DNA of 41,738 nucleotides, from IMG/VR virus record IMGVR_UViG_3300025141_000040, positions 64,001 to 105,738 of that record. One strand, 5' to 3'. This document shows positions 31,438 through 39,784 of the stretch, one piece after another. Made by a program: the position numbers and the translations under genes. Source of the stretch: a virus. The notes under the pieces were generated by a model, which made no database searches, was not told the origin of the DNA, and worked only from the letters and a program-made list of their open reading frames with translations. Each line of letters starts with the position of its first letter. Position 1 is the first letter of the stretch.

Positions 31438-32082
31438 GGGGATGACCGCCGTGCCGCCACCGGCCGGGGGCGTGAACGCGCCGAAGTCGAAGCCGCCACC
31501 GTTCTGACCGGGGCTGGCCGCGACGGGAGCCGCCGGGGCGGGAGCCGCCTGCTGCGCGAACGGGGTGGGCTGCGCCGCCCCGCCCGCCGCCTGCGCGGGA
31601 GCCGCCTTGCGACCGCCACGCGGCGACCACTGACCCGCGAGCGCGGCCTGCGCGTCTTCGGGCAGGACGGTGTGGGCGTCGTAGCGGCGCTTGCCGGAGG
31701 CCGGATCGGGGTCGCGGTCTTCGACGTAGACGCAGATCGGACGGCCCTTCATCTGGTCGGTGTTCATCGTCAGCTTCCCGGCGACGGCGTTCGGGGGCAC
31801 GCCGAGGGACAGCATCAGGCGCTTGATCTTGGCGAGCTTAAAGGAGTCCTTCTTGGCGTCGAGGCCGTTCGGGATCGGGAACCACGACTTCAGACCGGAG
31901 CCCGTGTGCTCGCCCTTCGTGACGTTGAACGAAATGACGAGGTTCTGCCCCGACGACGACTTGCTGGCCGCGATGGTCGCTTCCGCCACCATCATGTTGT
32001 AGGCCCCCTGCGGGGGCGCGTATCCACCGTCCATCGTCATCGCCTGGACGTTGGTGAAATCAAACTGAAGCTCTGTACCCAT
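31435..32082 (-). CDS. OB-fold ssDNA-binding-type protein (DUF669-like)
   Basis: 215 residues from ATG 32082. The ordered N-terminal part (GAYNMMVAEATIAASKSSSGQNLVISFNV, then FKLAKIKRLMLSLGVP and GRPICVYVEDRD) is the layout of phage DUF669/SSB-like proteins with an OB fold. The C-terminal 65 residues are low-complexity Pro/Ala/Gly/Gln and end in DFGAFTPP, as in SSB tails. It would coat single-stranded DNA for Sak4 and the polymerase. Named from fold shape and neighbours, so moderate confidence. Confidence 0.7.
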   Translation of the reverse strand: MGTELQFDFTNVQAMTMDGGYAPPQGAYNMMVAEATIAASKSSSGQNLVISFNVTKGEHTGSGLKSWFPIPNGLDAKKDSFKLAKIKRLMLSLGVPPNAVAGKLTMNTDQMKGRPICVYVEDRDPDPASGKRRYDAHTVLPEDAQAALAGQWSPRGGRKAAPAQAAGGAAQPTPFAQQAAPAPAAPVAASPGQNGGGFDFGAFTPPAGGGTAVIP

Positions 32083-32124
32083 GAGGGATTCTCTCCGTGT
32101 TCCCGGCGTTGTGTTTCCAGTCAG

Positions 32125-32164
32125 CCACCGTGCGCGCGTTTGCCGGGGTTGGCTCGCGCGGTGG
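32125..32164 (-). terminator. Hairpin between Sak4 and the ssDNA-binding gene
   Basis: CCACCG plus CGCG (with a 2-base bulge) pairs with CGCGCGGTGG. It lies just after the Sak4 stop (32174) in the 91-bp gap. No T-run, so an attenuator or mRNA processing site is as likely as a terminator. Confidence 0.4.
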
Positions 32165-32173
32165 ACTCTCTAA

Positions 32174-33100
32174 TCAAGCCGCAGTAGGCGGCGAGAACAT
32201 TCCAAACAATTCCTGGCTCGCGCCAGTGGTTCGCAGCTTGTGGCGGGCGCATCCATCGCGCCACGCCCATCGCAGGTGTCGAGGATCTTGACTCGGCAGC
32301 GCCTTGGCGTTCGCCGCGAGCGCCTGCGCTGCGACGGCGGTGCTCGGCCAGCGGTTCGACGCGAGGCCGTCCGCGATCTGCTCGGCCACCGTGTCCAGCC
32401 ATTCCAGGCCCCGCGCACGCGGGGGAACGATCACGTCATGCCCGATGCGGCGGGCTTGACGCAGGATCTCGCGGACGTTCATCGGGGCCACCTTGGGGAC
32501 GACGCAGAAACGGTCCTTGGTGACCCACCGACCATCGGAGGGATCGCAGGAGTACGCGCCGGACCACTCGGGGGCCTGCACGAACGCATCCTTGACTCCG
32601 CGCAGGACCAGGGTGGCGACGTGCGGGAGCGTGGCGATCATCGCGGCGCTCGGCATCTTCGGCCCGCCCGCCGTGAACACGCCGGAGTCGGCGGTCTTGG
32701 GCTGCGCTTCGTGGCAGGTGATGATCAGGGTGACACCGAGGTCCAGGGCAAGCTCGCGGAGATCCATCACGTCCCGCGCCAACTTCTGCCACACGCCCCA
32801 CCCCTTCATCCCGGCCTTGTCGAGAGCGTAGTGCGACCGCTCGGCCGTGATCGAGAAGTCGTCCAGCACCAACGCCGAGGGCTTGCCGTTCTTCTGGACG
32901 TAGGCCCGGATCGCCGTAGTCGCCTGGGCGATGCTGTTGACCCGAATCTCCAAGGGCATGAACCCGAGGAGGGCGCGAGCCGGAGTCAGTCCGCCCGGTG
33001 CCGGGGTGAAAAACGGAGCCGTGGCGGCGCTATACAGCGCGTCCACGGTCTTGCCGTACCCCGATGGGGCAAAGACGACCACAACTGCGGGCTCAGACAC
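32174..33100 (-). CDS. Sak4-like RecA-fold ATPase (AAA_24)
   Basis: 308 residues from GTG 33100 preceded by GGAGG. Walker A APSGYGKT (11-18), Walker B SALVLDDF (near 76-83) and VTLIITCHE (sensor-like strand). This is the short phage Sak4 single-strand annealing or recombination ATPase, which acts with a phage SSB. Supported by the adjacent OB-fold gene. The C-terminal 80 residues (WRDGCARHKLRTT) are less conserved. It pairs homologous single strands during replication or repair. Confidence 0.75.
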   Translation of the reverse strand: MSEPAVVVVFAPSGYGKTVDALYSAATAPFFTPAPGGLTPARALLGFMPLEIRVNSIAQATTAIRAYVQKNGKPSALVLDDFSITAERSHYALDKAGMKGWGVWQKLARDVMDLRELALDLGVTLIITCHEAQPKTADSGVFTAGGPKMPSAAMIATLPHVATLVLRGVKDAFVQAPEWSGAYSCDPSDGRWVTKDRFCVVPKVAPMNVREILRQARRIGHDVIVPPRARGLEWLDTVAEQIADGLASNRWPSTAVAAQALAANAKALPSQDPRHLRWAWRDGCARHKLRTTGASQELFGMFSPPTAA

Positions 33101-33124
33101 TCGTACCTCCAGTCAGCGAAAGGA

Positions 33125-33153
33125 CGATGACACAGGGCCTTGCGGTTTGTCAA
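33125..33153 (-). promoter_or_regulatory. Promoter P9 of the Sak4 gene
   Basis: TTGACA (33153-33148), 17-bp spacer, weak -10 TCATCG (33130-33125). Shares the 15-mer CTTGCGGTTTGTCAA (33139-33153) with P7. Confidence 0.5.
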
Positions 33154-33215
33154 CACGGCTTCTTAGCCTCCTGTGAAAATCCTGCTCGGGGTATCCTTCC
33201 GCTACCCTGTCTCGC

Positions 33216-33229
33216 GCGCAGGGCTGCGC
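33216..33229. repeat. Palindrome upstream of the structural operon
   Basis: GCGCAG and CTGCGC arms with a 2-bp centre, 31 bases before ATG 33260. TATCCT (33192) and TACCCT (33203) upstream are -10 candidates without a good -35. Confidence 0.35.
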
Positions 33230-33259
33230 CTGCATCGTCCTGCTGAAAGGAAGCGTTGA

Positions 33260-33691
33260 ATGTCGGAAGCCTCCGTCCTCGCTTCGATGTTGGAGTCGGT
33301 CACCAACGTCTACGCCCCGGCCCCCGCTGCGGCGGTCGGCGCTGGCGGTGCCCTGCCCGTGCGGATACCGCAGGGCGACGACCCAACCACCATCATCCCC
33401 GCGAACACCTGCTACTTCGGCGGCGTCAAGGTCTGGAACCTCGCCACGTCCCCCGCAGGCGCGATCACCGTCAACGTCGTCATCTACGACGAAACGGGCG
33501 GGATCGGCGTGGAGGTCTACCGGGCACAATTCGTCTTCGTCGGGAACAACGAGCAGTTGTCCGACGTGCTGGAAGATCCGGTCCCCGTGTGGGACAACTG
33601 CGTGATCGACGTGTGGGCGGCGGGCGGGGCGCACAACGTCAACGTGCAGACCTACATGGCGGACGGTTCCATGCTGAAGCAGATCCCGTAA
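33260..33691 (+). CDS. Structural-type protein, likely tail or head accessory
   Basis: 143 residues from ATG 33260 (AAGGAAG). Beta-rich: CYFGGVKVWNLATSPAGAITVNVVIYDETG, VYRAQFVFVGNNEQLSDVL, DNCVIDVWAAG. First gene of a plus-strand block leading to the beta-helix protein and lysis genes; probably a small virion protein. No named family. Confidence 0.6.
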   Translation: MSEASVLASMLESVTNVYAPAPAAAVGAGGALPVRIPQGDDPTTIIPANTCYFGGVKVWNLATSPAGAITVNVVIYDETGGIGVEVYRAQFVFVGNNEQLSDVLEDPVPVWDNCVIDVWAAGGAHNVNVQTYMADGSMLKQIP

Positions 33692-34128
33692 TGCCCGTCA
33701 AGCGCATCCATCCCCCCGCAGGCGGCGGTAGCGGCTCCGGCCCTTCCGGCTCCACCATCGTCGTCCCCGGCGTCATCAACGCCGACGTGCTCGCCCTGAT
33801 CGCGGACACCAACCCCGTACAGGTCACGCGCGACGGCGGAACAGCCGTCGCAGGTTGCGGCGTCACCGGCTTCCAGATCGAAATGCTCACTGGCGTCCTG
33901 GGGACGTACCCGGTGGTTGTCTTCGCCCAGGTCGGGGGCCTCGGAAATGGCCGTGAGGCGATCAGGGCGAACATCGCGTTCGATGCGTTGAACGAGAATC
34001 TGAGCGTGCGGATCGTCGGCCCTGCTCCCGGCGTTCCCGGCTTTGAGACATTCTACGTCTGGATCGAGAACGGCCCCGATGCCACCGCCACCTTCTCCGT
34101 GACGCCGTACCTGCTTGAGCAGGGCTGA
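33691..34128 (+). CDS. Small Gly/Ser-tailed virion-type protein
   Basis: 145 residues; ATG overlaps the upstream stop by one base (TAATG). Begins MPVKRIHPPAGGGSGSGPSGS, a flexible collagen-like or linker start, followed by a beta-rich domain (VLGTYPVVVFAQVGG, NLSVRIVGPAPGVPGFETFYVWIENG). Probably a tail-tip or fibre adaptor by context. Confidence 0.6.
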   Translation: MPVKRIHPPAGGGSGSGPSGSTIVVPGVINADVLALIADTNPVQVTRDGGTAVAGCGVTGFQIEMLTGVLGTYPVVVFAQVGGLGNGREAIRANIAFDALNENLSVRIVGPAPGVPGFETFYVWIENGPDATATFSVTPYLLEQG

Positions 34129-34131
34129 CCG

Positions 34132-35865
34132 ATGGGCAGCGTTCGCATCGTCCACCCGATCTCGGAGTTTGACCCGAACCTGCTCTGGCAGGCCGAAACG
34201 TGCCGGTACGTCAGCAGCGCCTCGGGCGACGACGCCAACGACGGCCTGACGCAGTACACGCCAATGGCGACCATCGGGGCGGCGAACGCCGACCTCGCGC
34301 TGGACGCAGGCTCCCCGATTCCGGTGACGATCTACGTCGCAGGCGGCGTCTACAACGAAGCCTTGGTCCTCGGCATGACGGCAGGCGGGCAACCGATCAA
34401 CGTCGTTGCGGCCCCGACCGAGACAGCGTGGGTGATCCCACCGGGCGGGAGCGTCGGGATCAGCATCGACAACACCGCCCCCGGCGAAACGTCTTGGACG
34501 ATCCAGGGCCTCATAGTGTTCACGCCGAACGGTGCCGACGTTGGCCTCGTCGTGGACGACGCCCTGGGAGCAGGCGGCTATCAGGTGCGGGCCTACCGTT
34601 GCGGCATCCAGTCGGACAACGGCCCTATCGCCGCCTCCGTCGTGGTGGACGACGACTGCGCCCTGTGGGCTTTCGACTGCTGGTTCGACGGCAACAACGC
34701 GGGCAGTCGCGGACTCAGCATCGGTGCGGGAGTGGTCATCCTCGTGGACACGAACATCGACGGGGAAGCGGGGGCCGTCTTTCTGGACAACGGCGAAGGG
34801 ATGCTGTTGATGTACGGGGGGTCGATCAGCGAGAACAGCGGCGACCCGGCAGATTGGGCGCTGGAAGTAGTGGGCGGTGTGGCTCAACTTCACGGAACCA
34901 TTATCGGCACGATGGGGGACCACGCAGTCCGCGTCCAGGGCGGGGCACCCGATGAAGTCACGGCGGGCCTGTATTCCTGCACGGTCATGGGGGACGGATC
35001 CTCTGGACCGATGTTCCAAGTATCCGACGAGGACGCTCGGTTGACGATCTACGACATTCCGATGTTGGGGAACGAGGGTGGCGACCTGTTCCACTTGGAG
35101 GACGGCGGGATTGTCCAGTGCTTCTCCTGCGGACTTTTTGCGTTTGAGCGTGTGGCCTACGTCGAGGCCGTGGCGAAGCCGGACGCACAGGCCATTTTCG
35201 TTGACTGCGAGTTGGAGAGCGAGGGCAACGGAAACGCGAACGCGGTCGAGGTTGTCGGGGATGGGGCGGCACCAATGTCCGCTTCGGCCATGTTCTACGG
35301 TTATTGTTCGGTGAGGCTGAACGGCGGAAACGGGGACGCGCTCAACCTCTCGGACCTCGCCGGGGCCTGGATCGAGAGTGCGGTTATCAACGACGGCGGG
35401 GGCGGGGGCGCGGACATTTCGACGGACGGCACCTGCTTCGTCGCCCTGGGGCCTGCCCCGGAGATTCAGCAGGCTGGGTGGACCCCGGCTGCGGGTGACA
35501 CCATCTTCCACGCGACCCCGGAGGACGGGCTCACCATTCCGTTTCCCGAGCCAGTGGGGCCGGGGACGTTTGACGTGCTTGGTGACGCAGCCGCCCCCGC
35601 CGAAGGCGTCACCTACCAGAATCTCCGCTCCTACAACACGCTGGCGTGTCACTTCACCACGGCCCCCACCGGCACGGGAAACACGCTCCGCATCACCAAC
35701 ATCGATCAGGTGGTCAGCGTCACGTTCACCATCACGAACAGCCGGTTTCAAGAGATTGCCGCCAGTGGGGCGTTTATTCTCACTCCAGGCGACCGCTTGC
35801 TGGTCGAGATCATCGTCGCGGGCGGCAACACCAGCGGCTCCGGTTACTTCGTCTTGAAGGAGTAG
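34132..35865 (+). CDS. Right-handed beta-helix receptor-binding or tailspike protein
   Basis: 577 residues. RYVSSASGDDANDGLTQYTPMATIGAANADLAL is the classic opening of pectate-lyase-like beta-helix proteins, followed by many short Gly/Asp/Asn turns and strands (VGISIDNTAPGETSWTIQGLIV, GLSIGAGVVILVDTNIDGEAGAVFLD). The C-terminal 120 residues (NTLRITNIDQVVSVTFTITNSRF...GSGYFVLKE) form a separate beta domain, perhaps the trimer tip. It would bind or cleave a host surface glycan; no catalytic residues can be assigned. Confidence 0.75.
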   Translation: MGSVRIVHPISEFDPNLLWQAETCRYVSSASGDDANDGLTQYTPMATIGAANADLALDAGSPIPVTIYVAGGVYNEALVLGMTAGGQPINVVAAPTETAWVIPPGGSVGISIDNTAPGETSWTIQGLIVFTPNGADVGLVVDDALGAGGYQVRAYRCGIQSDNGPIAASVVVDDDCALWAFDCWFDGNNAGSRGLSIGAGVVILVDTNIDGEAGAVFLDNGEGMLLMYGGSISENSGDPADWALEVVGGVAQLHGTIIGTMGDHAVRVQGGAPDEVTAGLYSCTVMGDGSSGPMFQVSDEDARLTIYDIPMLGNEGGDLFHLEDGGIVQCFSCGLFAFERVAYVEAVAKPDAQAIFVDCELESEGNGNANAVEVVGDGAAPMSASAMFYGYCSVRLNGGNGDALNLSDLAGAWIESAVINDGGGGGADISTDGTCFVALGPAPEIQQAGWTPAAGDTIFHATPEDGLTIPFPEPVGPGTFDVLGDAAAPAEGVTYQNLRSYNTLACHFTTAPTGTGNTLRITNIDQVVSVTFTITNSRFQEIAASGAFILTPGDRLLVEIIVAGGNTSGSGYFVLKE

Positions 35866-35870
35866 AGAGA

Positions 35871-36074
35871 ATGGCCCTGTCTGAGCAAGAAACCGCGTTT
35901 GCAAAACGGCGGGCGTTGATCAAGGAGATCCGCGCGAAGATGCGTCGTCGCCGCCCACGACGACAACCCCGTCCGGTCAGACCCTTCCGCCGCGCCACAT
36001 TGTCACGGGATCGAGTCTCGCAGGCATCGTCGGGCGGCTGGAAACCGACCGCCACCACCAACGACAAGGACTGA
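35871..36074 (+). CDS. 67-residue Arg-rich protein
   Basis: ATG 35871 with AGGAG. A charged helix (ETAFAKRRALIKEIRAKMRRRRPRRQPRP), then a basic, unstructured tail. Probably a nucleic-acid or membrane-interacting small protein of the structural operon. Unknown. Confidence 0.5.
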   Translation: MALSEQETAFAKRRALIKEIRAKMRRRRPRRQPRPVRPFRRATLSRDRVSQASSGGWKPTATTNDKD

Positions 36075-36077
36075 ACC

Positions 36078-36383
36078 ATGCCCGCCATGGCCCTGACCCG
36101 CACGATGCCCCGCGCACACCGACTCCTGCCCGTCGGGAAGCACGTCATCGAGCTAGACGACCCGAAGGACGTACCCTTGCCCAACACCACCGGGCTTCGG
36201 GGGTACGCCAAGCGGAACGCGATGAACGTGCCCTACCCAGGGACCCGACTCTGCGACGGCGAGCGCGTAGCCCTCGCCCGAACGACCGTCCCGGTACAGG
36301 GGACGCGCACGCCAGAACGCACGCCAGAGCCCTGCCAGGACTGCGCGAACAAGGCAACCACCATCAAGGCCGAGGCTTCCTAA
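36078..36383 (+). CDS. 101-residue protein with CxxC tail
   Basis: ATG 36078 or 36087. MPRAHRLLPVGKHVIELDDP, YPGTRLCDGERVALARTTV, PEPCQDCANK near the end: a single CxxC pair with Cys59 could bind metal. Unknown role in the operon. Confidence 0.5.
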   Translation: MPAMALTRTMPRAHRLLPVGKHVIELDDPKDVPLPNTTGLRGYAKRNAMNVPYPGTRLCDGERVALARTTVPVQGTRTPERTPEPCQDCANKATTIKAEAS

Positions 36384-36384
36384 C

Positions 36385-36409
36385 CGCTCTCGCTGCCTGG
36401 AAGAGAGCG
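36385..36409 (+). terminator. Hairpin after the 36078 gene
   Basis: CGCTCTC and GAGAGCG, 7-bp arms, 11-base loop, starting 2 bases after the stop. Followed by TCCGT/ACGGA repeats (36411, 36421, 36437) that offer alternative hairpins. Confidence 0.45.
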
Positions 36410-36446
36410 TTCCGTAAACAACGGACAGGTCGCCACTCCGTTTCGC

Positions 36447-36455
36447 TGGTACGCT
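36447..36455 (+). promoter_or_regulatory. Extended -10 promoter for lysis genes
   Basis: TGG then TACGCT, 30 bases before GTG 36486, just after the hairpin. No clear -35. Confidence 0.35.
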
Positions 36456-36485
36456 CAATAACGAACGAACCCCCTTGGGAGCATC

Positions 36486-36821
36486 GTGGCCGAAGACTCC
36501 GACACCGACCCGGTCCTCGCAACCCCTCTGGAATCCACCCCCTTGCCCGTCACCACCCCCTGTACTGCAACCGCTTGTCCCGAAGTTGCCACCCTGGCTA
36601 CCGACGTTGCGGTCCTGACCGCACAAAGCACGTCAACCTGCGCCGCCGTCGAGAAGCTGACCGCTGCCATACTCGGCAACGGGAAAACCGGGCTCGTCGT
36701 CCGTATGGACCGTATCGAACGCGCCCACCGCTGGATCGCACGAGCGTTCTGGATTGTCACCGGATCGAGCCTCGCAGGCATCGTCGGCCTCGGAATCAGG
36801 CGGGCGTTCGGAGGCGACTGA
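36486..36821 (+). CDS. Holin-like membrane protein (XhlA type)
   Basis: 111 residues from GTG 36486 (GGGAG). An N-terminal Pro/Thr/Cys-rich region, a helical segment with a coiled-coil look (TSTCAAVEKLTAAILGNGKTGLVVRMDRIERAHRW) and one C-terminal transmembrane helix (ARAFWIVTGSSLAGIVGLGI) with a basic end. That order is typical of XhlA-like or hemolysin-like phage lysis proteins. It lies directly before the peptidase genes, which supports a membrane-permeabilising role. Confidence 0.55.
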   Translation: MAEDSDTDPVLATPLESTPLPVTTPCTATACPEVATLATDVAVLTAQSTSTCAAVEKLTAAILGNGKTGLVVRMDRIERAHRWIARAFWIVTGSSLAGIVGLGIRRAFGGD

Positions 36822-36824
36822 CCC

Positions 36825-37478
36825 GTGCCGATCCACCCCTGCTACGACGGGCACCGTGAGGGGTTTCAGTACGGCCCCACGGGGAAGTGCTACGTCGGCC
36901 CCGGCGCGTACCAGCGGGCGCTCCGGCAGGCCCGCGCAGTCCACGCCCGCCGCCGCTCTACGGCGCTCGGCGCAGTCGAGCCCGCCCTGGACACCCTGTT
37001 CCCCGCCTTCCGGTTGAAGGTCGAAGCCCTGCTGGTCAACCTCGCCGCACGCGCAGACGCGCGGGGGAAGCCCTGGCGTCCCCGGATCTTCTACGCATGG
37101 CGGTCGCCGGAGGAGCAGCGGAAGATCGTGGAGCGCGGCGACTCCGACGTGCTCTACAGCTTCCACAACGTCGTGGACCCGGATGGTGACCCGCAGGCGC
37201 TCGCCGTGGATATTATCGACCGTCGCTACGCCTGGGATCTGGCGGACAAGGAGTCCGCGTGGACCACCGCGCAGCGCAACCGCTTCTGGACGGCGCTCGG
37301 GGAGGAGGCCGAAGCCTTGGGACTGACCTGGGGCGGGCGGTGGAAGAACCCCTACGATCCGGCCCACGTCCAGGCATACCCGCAGGCATCCGGCGCTCGG
37401 AAGTACCTCGCGCAAGGCAACTGGCCTCCCCTCACACCGGAAGGCGGCGAAGTCACCGTGGGCGGACGCTGCCGGTAG
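36825..37478 (+). CDS. M15-family peptidase endolysin, long insert form
   Basis: 217 residues. FYAWRSPEEQRKIVERG is the Arg-rich start of the VanY/D-Ala-D-Ala carboxypeptidase fold; SFHNVVDPDGDPQALAVDII carries the zinc ligands His and Asp with an insert between them; RFWTALGEEAEALGLTWGGRWKNPYDPAHVQAY supplies the third ligand (His) and the catalytic Trp-Gly-Gly context. It cleaves peptidoglycan cross-bridges or stem peptides at the end of infection. GTG start; the small N-terminal extension has two Cys. Confidence 0.78.
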   Translation: MPIHPCYDGHREGFQYGPTGKCYVGPGAYQRALRQARAVHARRRSTALGAVEPALDTLFPAFRLKVEALLVNLAARADARGKPWRPRIFYAWRSPEEQRKIVERGDSDVLYSFHNVVDPDGDPQALAVDIIDRRYAWDLADKESAWTTAQRNRFWTALGEEAEALGLTWGGRWKNPYDPAHVQAYPQASGARKYLAQGNWPPLTPEGGEVTVGGRCR

Positions 37479-37495
37479 GAGTAGAATCGCCAATC

Positions 37496-37798
37496 ATGGA
37501 ACGACGCTACAACAACGAGTACGGATTCGCCTTCGTCCCGCGCCCGGTCCACCGGGTTCCGGCGTACTACGACGGCTTCGGCAAGAGGGAAGGCACCCGT
37601 TCCGGGCCGTTCGGCCTCCCCTTCCGCGTCATCGTGGAGTCCACTCCCGAAACGCTGGAGCGGATCGACAAGCTCACCGATCAGGTGGTCATCGCCAACA
37701 AGACCGCCATGTTCGCGGTCGGCGCGGTGATGATCCTCGGCGTGACGGTCATCCTCTCCCGTTCGACTGAGCGTGTCCGCGTGCGCCGCGCGTCCTGA
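37496..37798 (+). CDS. 100-residue single-span membrane protein
   Basis: ATG 37496. A soluble N-terminus (RRYNNEYGFAFVPRPVHRVPAYYDGFGKREGTRSGPFG), a helix (PETLERIDKLTDQVVIANK) and a C-terminal transmembrane helix (AMFAVGAVMILGVTVIL) with an Arg-rich end. Between two peptidase genes, so a second holin or spanin-like factor is possible. Confidence 0.55.
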   Translation: MERRYNNEYGFAFVPRPVHRVPAYYDGFGKREGTRSGPFGLPFRVIVESTPETLERIDKLTDQVVIANKTAMFAVGAVMILGVTVILSRSTERVRVRRAS

Positions 37799-38364
37799 TG
37801 AACGAACGTGACCCGGCCCTCCTCGACGCAGGCTTCCGCGCCGCCGTAGACGACGTTCGCGCGGCCTGCGCGAAGCGCGGTGTCGCCATGCGCCCGTTCT
37901 TCTGCCTCCGACACCCGGCGACCCAGGCGAAGCTCTGGCGGCAGTCGCGGTCCCGCGAGGAGATCGAGAACGGCGGCACCCGGAGCACGCGCCACGGGCT
38001 GAAGCACCTGCGCGCTGCGAAGTGCCACTACCTCGTATCGGTCATCGAATCGGTCGGCCCGCAGTCCGGCCCGTGGGCGACCAACGCCTTCCCCGGCAAC
38101 TCCTGGCACCAGTGGGGCTTCGCGGAAGATGACTTCTGGCTGGTCAACGGGTCCGCGATCTGGTCGATCCGAAAGAAGATCAACGGGGTCAACGGCTACA
38201 AGGTGTGGGCCGAGGAGGCGACCCGCCTTGGGCTGCGGAGTCTCAGCAGCATCGGGGACTGGCCGCACATTCAGCACCCGCGCGAGTCCTCCCCGATGAA
38301 GCGGCACACGCTCACGGAGATCAACGCCGCGATGCAGGAACGATTCGCCCAGGAGGCGGCATGA
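37798..38364 (+). CDS. Second M15-like peptidase, lysis
   Basis: 188 residues; the ATG overlaps the upstream stop (TGATG). AMRPFFCLRHPATQAKLWRQSRS, then NAFPGNSWHQWGFAEDDFW with zinc ligands His and Asp at the normal spacing, and LGLRSLSSIGDWPHIQ with the third His. An M15C-type cell-wall peptidase. With the one at 36825 it gives two different M15 enzymes in the same operon. Confidence 0.75.
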   Translation: MNERDPALLDAGFRAAVDDVRAACAKRGVAMRPFFCLRHPATQAKLWRQSRSREEIENGGTRSTRHGLKHLRAAKCHYLVSVIESVGPQSGPWATNAFPGNSWHQWGFAEDDFWLVNGSAIWSIRKKINGVNGYKVWAEEATRLGLRSLSSIGDWPHIQHPRESSPMKRHTLTEINAAMQERFAQEAA

Positions 38365-38377
38365 CCCCAGGTTTTAG

Positions 38378-38902
38378 TTAGTCCTTCGACTCCGGGCGCG
38401 GCCAGTGGACGGCGATGTTCCAGCCGTTGCGTGCGCCCAAGAGCCGTTGTGGGACTTGAATGTCCGCAGCCGTGATCTTTACGCCAAAGCCGCGACGTAC
38501 AAGCTCCTGCGTCACCGCCGCCTCGGTGCGCGTAGGGAAGCTCCCCCCAATTCGCACCTTGACGGAGGTCCGACCCCCGTAGGCTGCGGCCTCCACCCGG
38601 TTCAAGATCGTCTGCAAGATCGACCAGTCCTCGATGCAACTGCCCTTGGTCATGGCTGCGGACGCCTGCGCCGCGTCGAAGTCCGCCGTTGTGTCAGGTC
38701 GCCCACCTTCGTCCCCGATGAAGCGTGCGGTTGTGGCTGCGGCGTCCTCGATCCACCCGGCTGCGGTCTTCAGCCGCTCCTCTTGCACCGTGCCGGACAG
38801 CGCCATGCTGCCGGATTCCAGCCCGCTCCGAACCTGCGTCAACAGGTCCAGGGCTCCGAGGAGGCGTGCATGGTTCGCCACGTCGATGCGTCCATAGGTC
38901 AC
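38378..38902 (-). CDS. 174-residue hypothetical protein
   Basis: GTG overlaps the upstream stop (GTGA). Helical N-terminus (HARLLGALDLLTQVRSGLESGS, EERLKTAAGWIEDAAATTARF), then a beta-alpha part (TSVKVRIGGSFPTRTEAAVTQELVRRGFGVKI). Last gene of the operon read from P4; it converges with the M15 gene. No family known. Confidence 0.6.
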   Translation of the reverse strand: MTYGRIDVANHARLLGALDLLTQVRSGLESGSMALSGTVQEERLKTAAGWIEDAAATTARFIGDEGGRPDTTADFDAAQASAAMTKGSCIEDWSILQTILNRVEAAAYGGRTSVKVRIGGSFPTRTEAAVTQELVRRGFGVKITAADIQVPQRLLGARNGWNIAVHWPRPESKD

Positions 38903-39765
38903 GCCGTTGCCGTGGCGACGACGTGCGCCCGCTGCTCCAAGGTCAGGTTCTTGTCCATCCAGGCGGTGAGCCGGGTCTTGCTCATGCTCTTGAAGCTCGC
39001 GGGCACGTCCACACCCAGGCCGATGACCGCAGCCTTCAGCGCCTTCGGCGTGGCCTCGACCGGCTCGGGCCGGGTCGCAGCGACCTCCACGTCCACGATG
39101 TTCTCGGGCTCGGGCTCGACGGCCAGCGCGCGGGCTCGGGGCTCCAACTCGATCCCGGCGTACTCCCAGGCGGGACCGACCACCGGCAGCTTCTTGGGGG
39201 GCTTGTGCTCGGGGTGATCGTCCAGGGGACGCTGACGCGCCCCCGAAATGTCGATGCCCCGCTTCGCGGCTTCGGCCCTGGCCTCGGGGGGCGGCTCCTC
39301 GCTGAAGCTCACCGCGCGCTCCGTCCAGCCGAACGGGAACACGGACCCCGGCGCGATGCAGAACAGGGCGTACTGGTTGGACACGTCCACCATCCGGTGC
39401 TGCGCGGGGAACAACTGCGCGCCCTCGGAGCCGGTCCCCGCGATCTCGTCCTTGATCCGCTGCACGTCCCGCCAGTCCGTGACGGGCAGGCGGTCCTGAC
39501 GCCGGAGGGACAGCCAGAGGATCGGGGGCCAGCCCTTCGGCTGACGGTGCGGAACCGTCACGAGGACGACGTACTTCTGGTTGACCCAGGTGCCGACCGG
39601 CGTGCCGTCTTCGTCGGGCATGGACTCGGGCAACTGAAACTCCAACGCCGTCCAGGGGATCGTGTCGAAGGTCGCAGCGGCGGTGCGCTTGCGGCGCTCG
39701 GCCTGCCTACCGGCTTTCGCGGCTTCTCGGGCGTGTCGGCGTGCGGCGGCTCGGTTCAAGCTCAT
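38899..39765 (-). CDS. DUF7694-like phage protein with SAP-like C-terminus
   Basis: 288 residues from ATG 39765 (GGAG). A basic N-terminal helix (AAARRHAREAAKAGRQAERRKR), then a domain with QKYVVLVTVPHRQPKGWPPILWLSLRR, WRDVQRIKDEIAGTGSEGAQLFPAQHRMVDVSNQYALF and FPFGWTERAVSF, the pattern I associate with DUF7694. A Pro/Glu linker leads to TPKALKAAVIGLGVDVPASFKSMSKTRLTAWM, similar to SAP DNA-binding helices. Function of the family unknown. Confidence 0.65.
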   Translation of the reverse strand: MSLNRAAARRHAREAAKAGRQAERRKRTAAATFDTIPWTALEFQLPESMPDEDGTPVGTWVNQKYVVLVTVPHRQPKGWPPILWLSLRRQDRLPVTDWRDVQRIKDEIAGTGSEGAQLFPAQHRMVDVSNQYALFCIAPGSVFPFGWTERAVSFSEEPPPEARAEAAKRGIDISGARQRPLDDHPEHKPPKKLPVVGPAWEYAGIELEPRARALAVEPEPENIVDVEVAATRPEPVEATPKALKAAVIGLGVDVPASFKSMSKTRLTAWMDKNLTLEQRAHVVATATA

Positions 39766-39784
39766 GGGGTCGCTCCTCGGTGGG

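Noticed and set aside
28658-31438. Long plus-strand frame of 926 codons opposite the polymerase
   Set aside because: Arg/His/Gly-rich shadow of the polymerase gene, which has clear catalytic motifs.
33652-35904. Minus-strand frame of 750 codons opposite the beta-helix gene
   Set aside because: Shadow frame; the plus strand shows ribosome sites, coupled starts and a recognisable beta-helix protein.
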